The position numbers were made by a program, and so were the translations under genes. The notes beneath the pieces are model-generated. The model was not told where the DNA came from, ran no database searches, and was given only the letters and a program-made list of their open reading frames with translations. Positions 5,918-7,378 of a stretch of 7,378 nucleotides of DNA are shown piece by piece (the stretch's first letter is position 1; the number at the start of each line of letters is the position of its first letter). Source of the DNA: JAWPNA01 sp045402695 (GTDB taxonomy: Bacteria > Acidobacteriota > Polarisedimenticolia > JACPZX01 > DASXTC01); NCBI GenBank assembly GCA_045402695.1, contig JAWPNA010000233.1, positions 1 to 7,378 of the forward strand, written 5' to 3'.

Positions 5918-6951
5918 GTTGACGTCTCCCGCGGTGCCGGCGGAGAAGCCGAAGGCGGCGTCCGGCTGGTCGCTTTCGGCCGTCCAGCTCGCGGTGAGGG
6001 AGAGCCCTGAGGCGGAGCCGTGATAGACGAAGGCTCGGCCTTCATCGGCCTGGCCGTTGTTGAAGAAATAGGCACCCACGATCACGTCGGCGTAGCCGTC
6101 GCCGTTGACGTCCCCGGCCGTGCCGACGGAGTAGGCGAAGAGGGCGCTCGCCTGGTTGCTCTCGGCCGTCAGGCGAGGCTCGTGAGCAGGGGATCGACCG
6201 TCACCGGCCAGACCGCCTCGTCGTCATCCACAAGGAGCCGGATCCCCCGCGTGCCCGCCTCGCTCCAGACCTCCATCCTGGCCGGCAGAGCCCGGCCCAC
6301 TGCATCCACTACGCTCAGCTCCGCGTACCTCAGCGCACGGGTGCCGGCGGAGGTCGTCAAGTCGATTGCCTTCGCATCGGTGCTTACGAATGCGGACAGA
6401 TCGCCGCTCAACGTCAGTTCGAGGACGAGCGCACCCTCCCCGGCGGCCTCACCGGACTCCTCCGGCGGTCCCGCCAGGGTGAACCCCTGCTCCAAACCAC
6501 GCGTGTCGTTGAGATACCACTCCACCACCGCGCCCCGGTCGTAGGTGATCCGGTTCCCCTGTGTGCTCACGACCGGTGCGCTCACAGAGCGAATCGACCC
6601 GGCGCGCCCATACCCTGTCAGCTCGAGCCCGAACTTCCAGGAGGCGGATTGCTCGACCCGCGGGATCACACGCACACCCATCCCGGTGAAGTAGGTGCGA
6701 AGACCCTGCGCCCTGTTGGGCGCGTGCCAGGCGGCCGCGAGACCCTTCAGGTGTATCTGGTCCTGCTAGGTGATGTGGTATTCCGCCTCCTGTATCTGCC
6801 GGCGGGCGCTTGAGATCCAGGCTTCAGACGGGCCCTTTTCGGGTGGCGCTCCGGCCTCGACGCAGGGCCATCCAATCAGGATGGCGGCTGTGACGACCAG
6901 TGCGAACGGACTGTATCCTCTGAAATCAGAATGGCTGACTGGAATTCCCAT
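5918..6951 (-). pseudogene. Decayed FG-GAP (integrin-like repeat) exported protein
   Basis: ATG at 6951 lies at the end of the second leader repeat and starts a signal-like N-terminus (MGIPVSHSDF, hydrophobic ALVVTAAILIGW). The frame reads to ARRQIQEAEYHIT, then TAG at 6766-6768, and continues in the same frame with QDQIHLKGLAAAWHAPNRAQ and GLRTYFTGMGVRVIPRVEQS to VDPLLTSLA at 6169. The next codons need a one-base addition near 6169-6171 (TGACGG for TGGACGG) to enter TAESNQASALFAYSVGTAGD, DVNGDGYADVIVGA (6086-6115) and EGRAFVYHGSASGLS, typical FG-GAP repeats with a calcium-binding D-x-N-x-D-G motif. A second repeat breaks off at GDVN (5918). Upstream segments such as YDRGAVVEWYLNDTRGLEQG are the usual region preceding FG-GAP repeats. 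With a nonsense codon, a frameshift and lost repeats it should not make the full protein. In an intact state it would be a secreted or surface beta-propeller protein. Confidence 0.8.
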
Positions 6952-7031
6952 GGGTCATTCCCCTGCGTGGAGAGGATCTCAGTTGAGTACCGCGCAGAAA
7001 CCCTCTCCCGGGGGACAGACTTTCCGGCGCC
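6949..7031 (-). repeat. 83-bp dispersed leader repeat, copy 2, abutting the FG-GAP pseudogene start
   Basis: This is the second copy of the sequence at 4083-4165, in the same orientation and again ending exactly at an ATG on the minus strand. Its two core differences are at 6976 and 6999. Both fall in the hairpin stem: the G-A mismatch of copy 1 becomes a G-T (G-U in RNA) pair, and a C-G pair becomes a T-G (U-G) wobble, so the stem is kept. The Shine-Dalgarno region here is weaker (GGGG in place of AAGGAG). Sequence identity stops abruptly at 7031. It lies 57 bases from the start of the divergent sigma factor gene. Confidence 0.85.
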
Positions 7032-7034
7032 AAT

Positions 7035-7048
7035 GCCGGTTTTCCGGC
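7035..7048. other. Small hairpin between the leader repeat and the sigma factor gene
   Basis: gccgg (7035-7039) and ccggc (7044-7048) pair perfectly around a TTTT loop. It sits in the short divergent intergenic region (6952-7087) that must hold promoters for both directions. It could be a regulator site or part of the longer structured leader on the minus strand. No clear -35/-10 pair was identified: TAGAAT at 7070-7075 resembles a -10 box for the plus strand but has no matching -35 at normal spacing. Confidence 0.3.
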
Positions 7049-7087
7049 GGCGCTTGCCGACAAGTAAGGTAGAATCCGGGCAGCTTC

Positions 7088-7378
7088 ATGGACCCTCGCG
7101 ACAAGAGCGACCCCAAAGCCATCGGACGTCCCGGGGAGGTCACGGAGCTTCTGCGTGCCTGGCGCTCCGGCGACACCCAGGCGGGGGATCTGCTCGTGCG
7201 AATGCTCGACCGTGAGCTGCACGACATGGCGCGGCGGCGGCTGCGGGGCGAGCGCCCCGGAATGACGCTCCAGACGACGGCGCTCGTGCACGAGACGTAT
7301 CTGCGACTGGTCGACCAGCGGCGGGTCGAATGGCGGGATCGCGGCCATTTCCTCGCGCTCGCGGCAACCATGATGCGC
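7088..7378 (+). CDS. ECF-type RNA polymerase sigma factor (TIGR02999-like), N-terminal half
   Basis: The frame is open from ATG 7088 to the window edge, 97 codons. An in-frame TAG at 7070-7072 with no other start codon between makes ATG 7088 the only upstream choice, although no good Shine-Dalgarno site is visible; translation may be nearly leaderless. Residues 17-50 (VTELLRAWRSGDTQAGDLLV, RELHDMARRRLRGER) and 58-96 (GMTLQTTALVHETYLRLVDQ, VEWRDRGHFLALAATMMR) match sigma-70 region 2 of the ECF subfamily common in Acidobacteriota, Planctomycetes and Myxococcota, recognisable by LQTTALVHE-YLRL and W-DR-HF-A-AA-MMR. Region 2 binds core polymerase and the -10 element; region 4 lies beyond the edge. 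It is divergent from the exported-protein cluster. Family relatives often sit beside a Ser/Thr kinase, which would have to be outside the window. Regulation of the neighbouring genes by it is possible but not shown. Confidence 0.9.
   Translation, partial: MDPRDKSDPKAIGRPGEVTELLRAWRSGDTQAGDLLVRMLDRELHDMARRRLRGERPGMTLQTTALVHETYLRLVDQRRVEWRDRGHFLALAATMMR

Noticed and set aside
5642..6085. Minus-strand open frame from an internal ATG at 6085 that runs past the start of the Cys-rich gene
   Set aside because: It joins an FG-GAP fragment, out-of-frame junk and the mis-framed beginning of the next gene, so it is explained as debris of the pseudogene rather than a gene.
7054..7075. Sigma-70 promoter TTGCCG...TAGAAT for the sigma factor gene
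   Set aside because: The boxes are only 10 bases apart, too close for a standard promoter.

Overview
The window is GC-rich bacterial DNA dominated by genes for exported proteins. Domain styles point to a high-GC Gram-negative with a large secretome, such as a Myxococcota/deltaproteobacterial or Acidobacteriota relative. The styles are YQGVLRD-type exported proteins, FG-GAP repeat proteins, Cys-rich repeats ending in a TPGYWKN domain, and an acidobacterial/planctomycete-type ECF sigma factor. This placement is inference from protein style only; no rRNA or housekeeping marker is present.

Layout, right to left on the minus strand. At 6951-5711 lies the wreck of an FG-GAP (integrin-like) exported protein, with a premature amber codon and frameshifts, joined to an Ig-like tail remnant. 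At 5693-4300 is a Cys-rich repeat protein with a C-terminal TPGYWKN domain, two near-identical 267-bp tandem units and one apparent single-base frameshift. A GC-rich hairpin follows its stop. At 4085-3123 is a YQGVLRD-type exported protein whose C-terminus has been replaced by the tail of an IS630-family transposase. At 3126-1726, overlapping it by ATGA, is an unidentified exported protein. From 1636 to beyond base 1 is another exported protein with crystallin-like and PKD-like segments. The only clear plus-strand gene is an ECF sigma factor starting at 7088 and cut by the right edge.

All five minus-strand genes start with a signal peptide or a signal-like hydrophobic N-terminus, and the intact ones have good Shine-Dalgarno sites, so this looks like a surface or secretome locus. 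It has been reshaped by IS activity, internal duplication and decay. The most unusual non-coding signal is an 83-bp sequence present twice, directly abutting the start codons of two unrelated minus-strand genes (4083-4165 and 6949-7031). It forms a 12-step hairpin whose two differences between copies keep or improve pairing, so it may be a shared leader RNA or a mobile regulatory repeat.

Two genes run off the window (the minus-strand one at base 1 and the sigma factor at 7378), so their full domain content is unknown. I see no convincing CRISPR, tRNA, rRNA, toxin-antitoxin or defence module.
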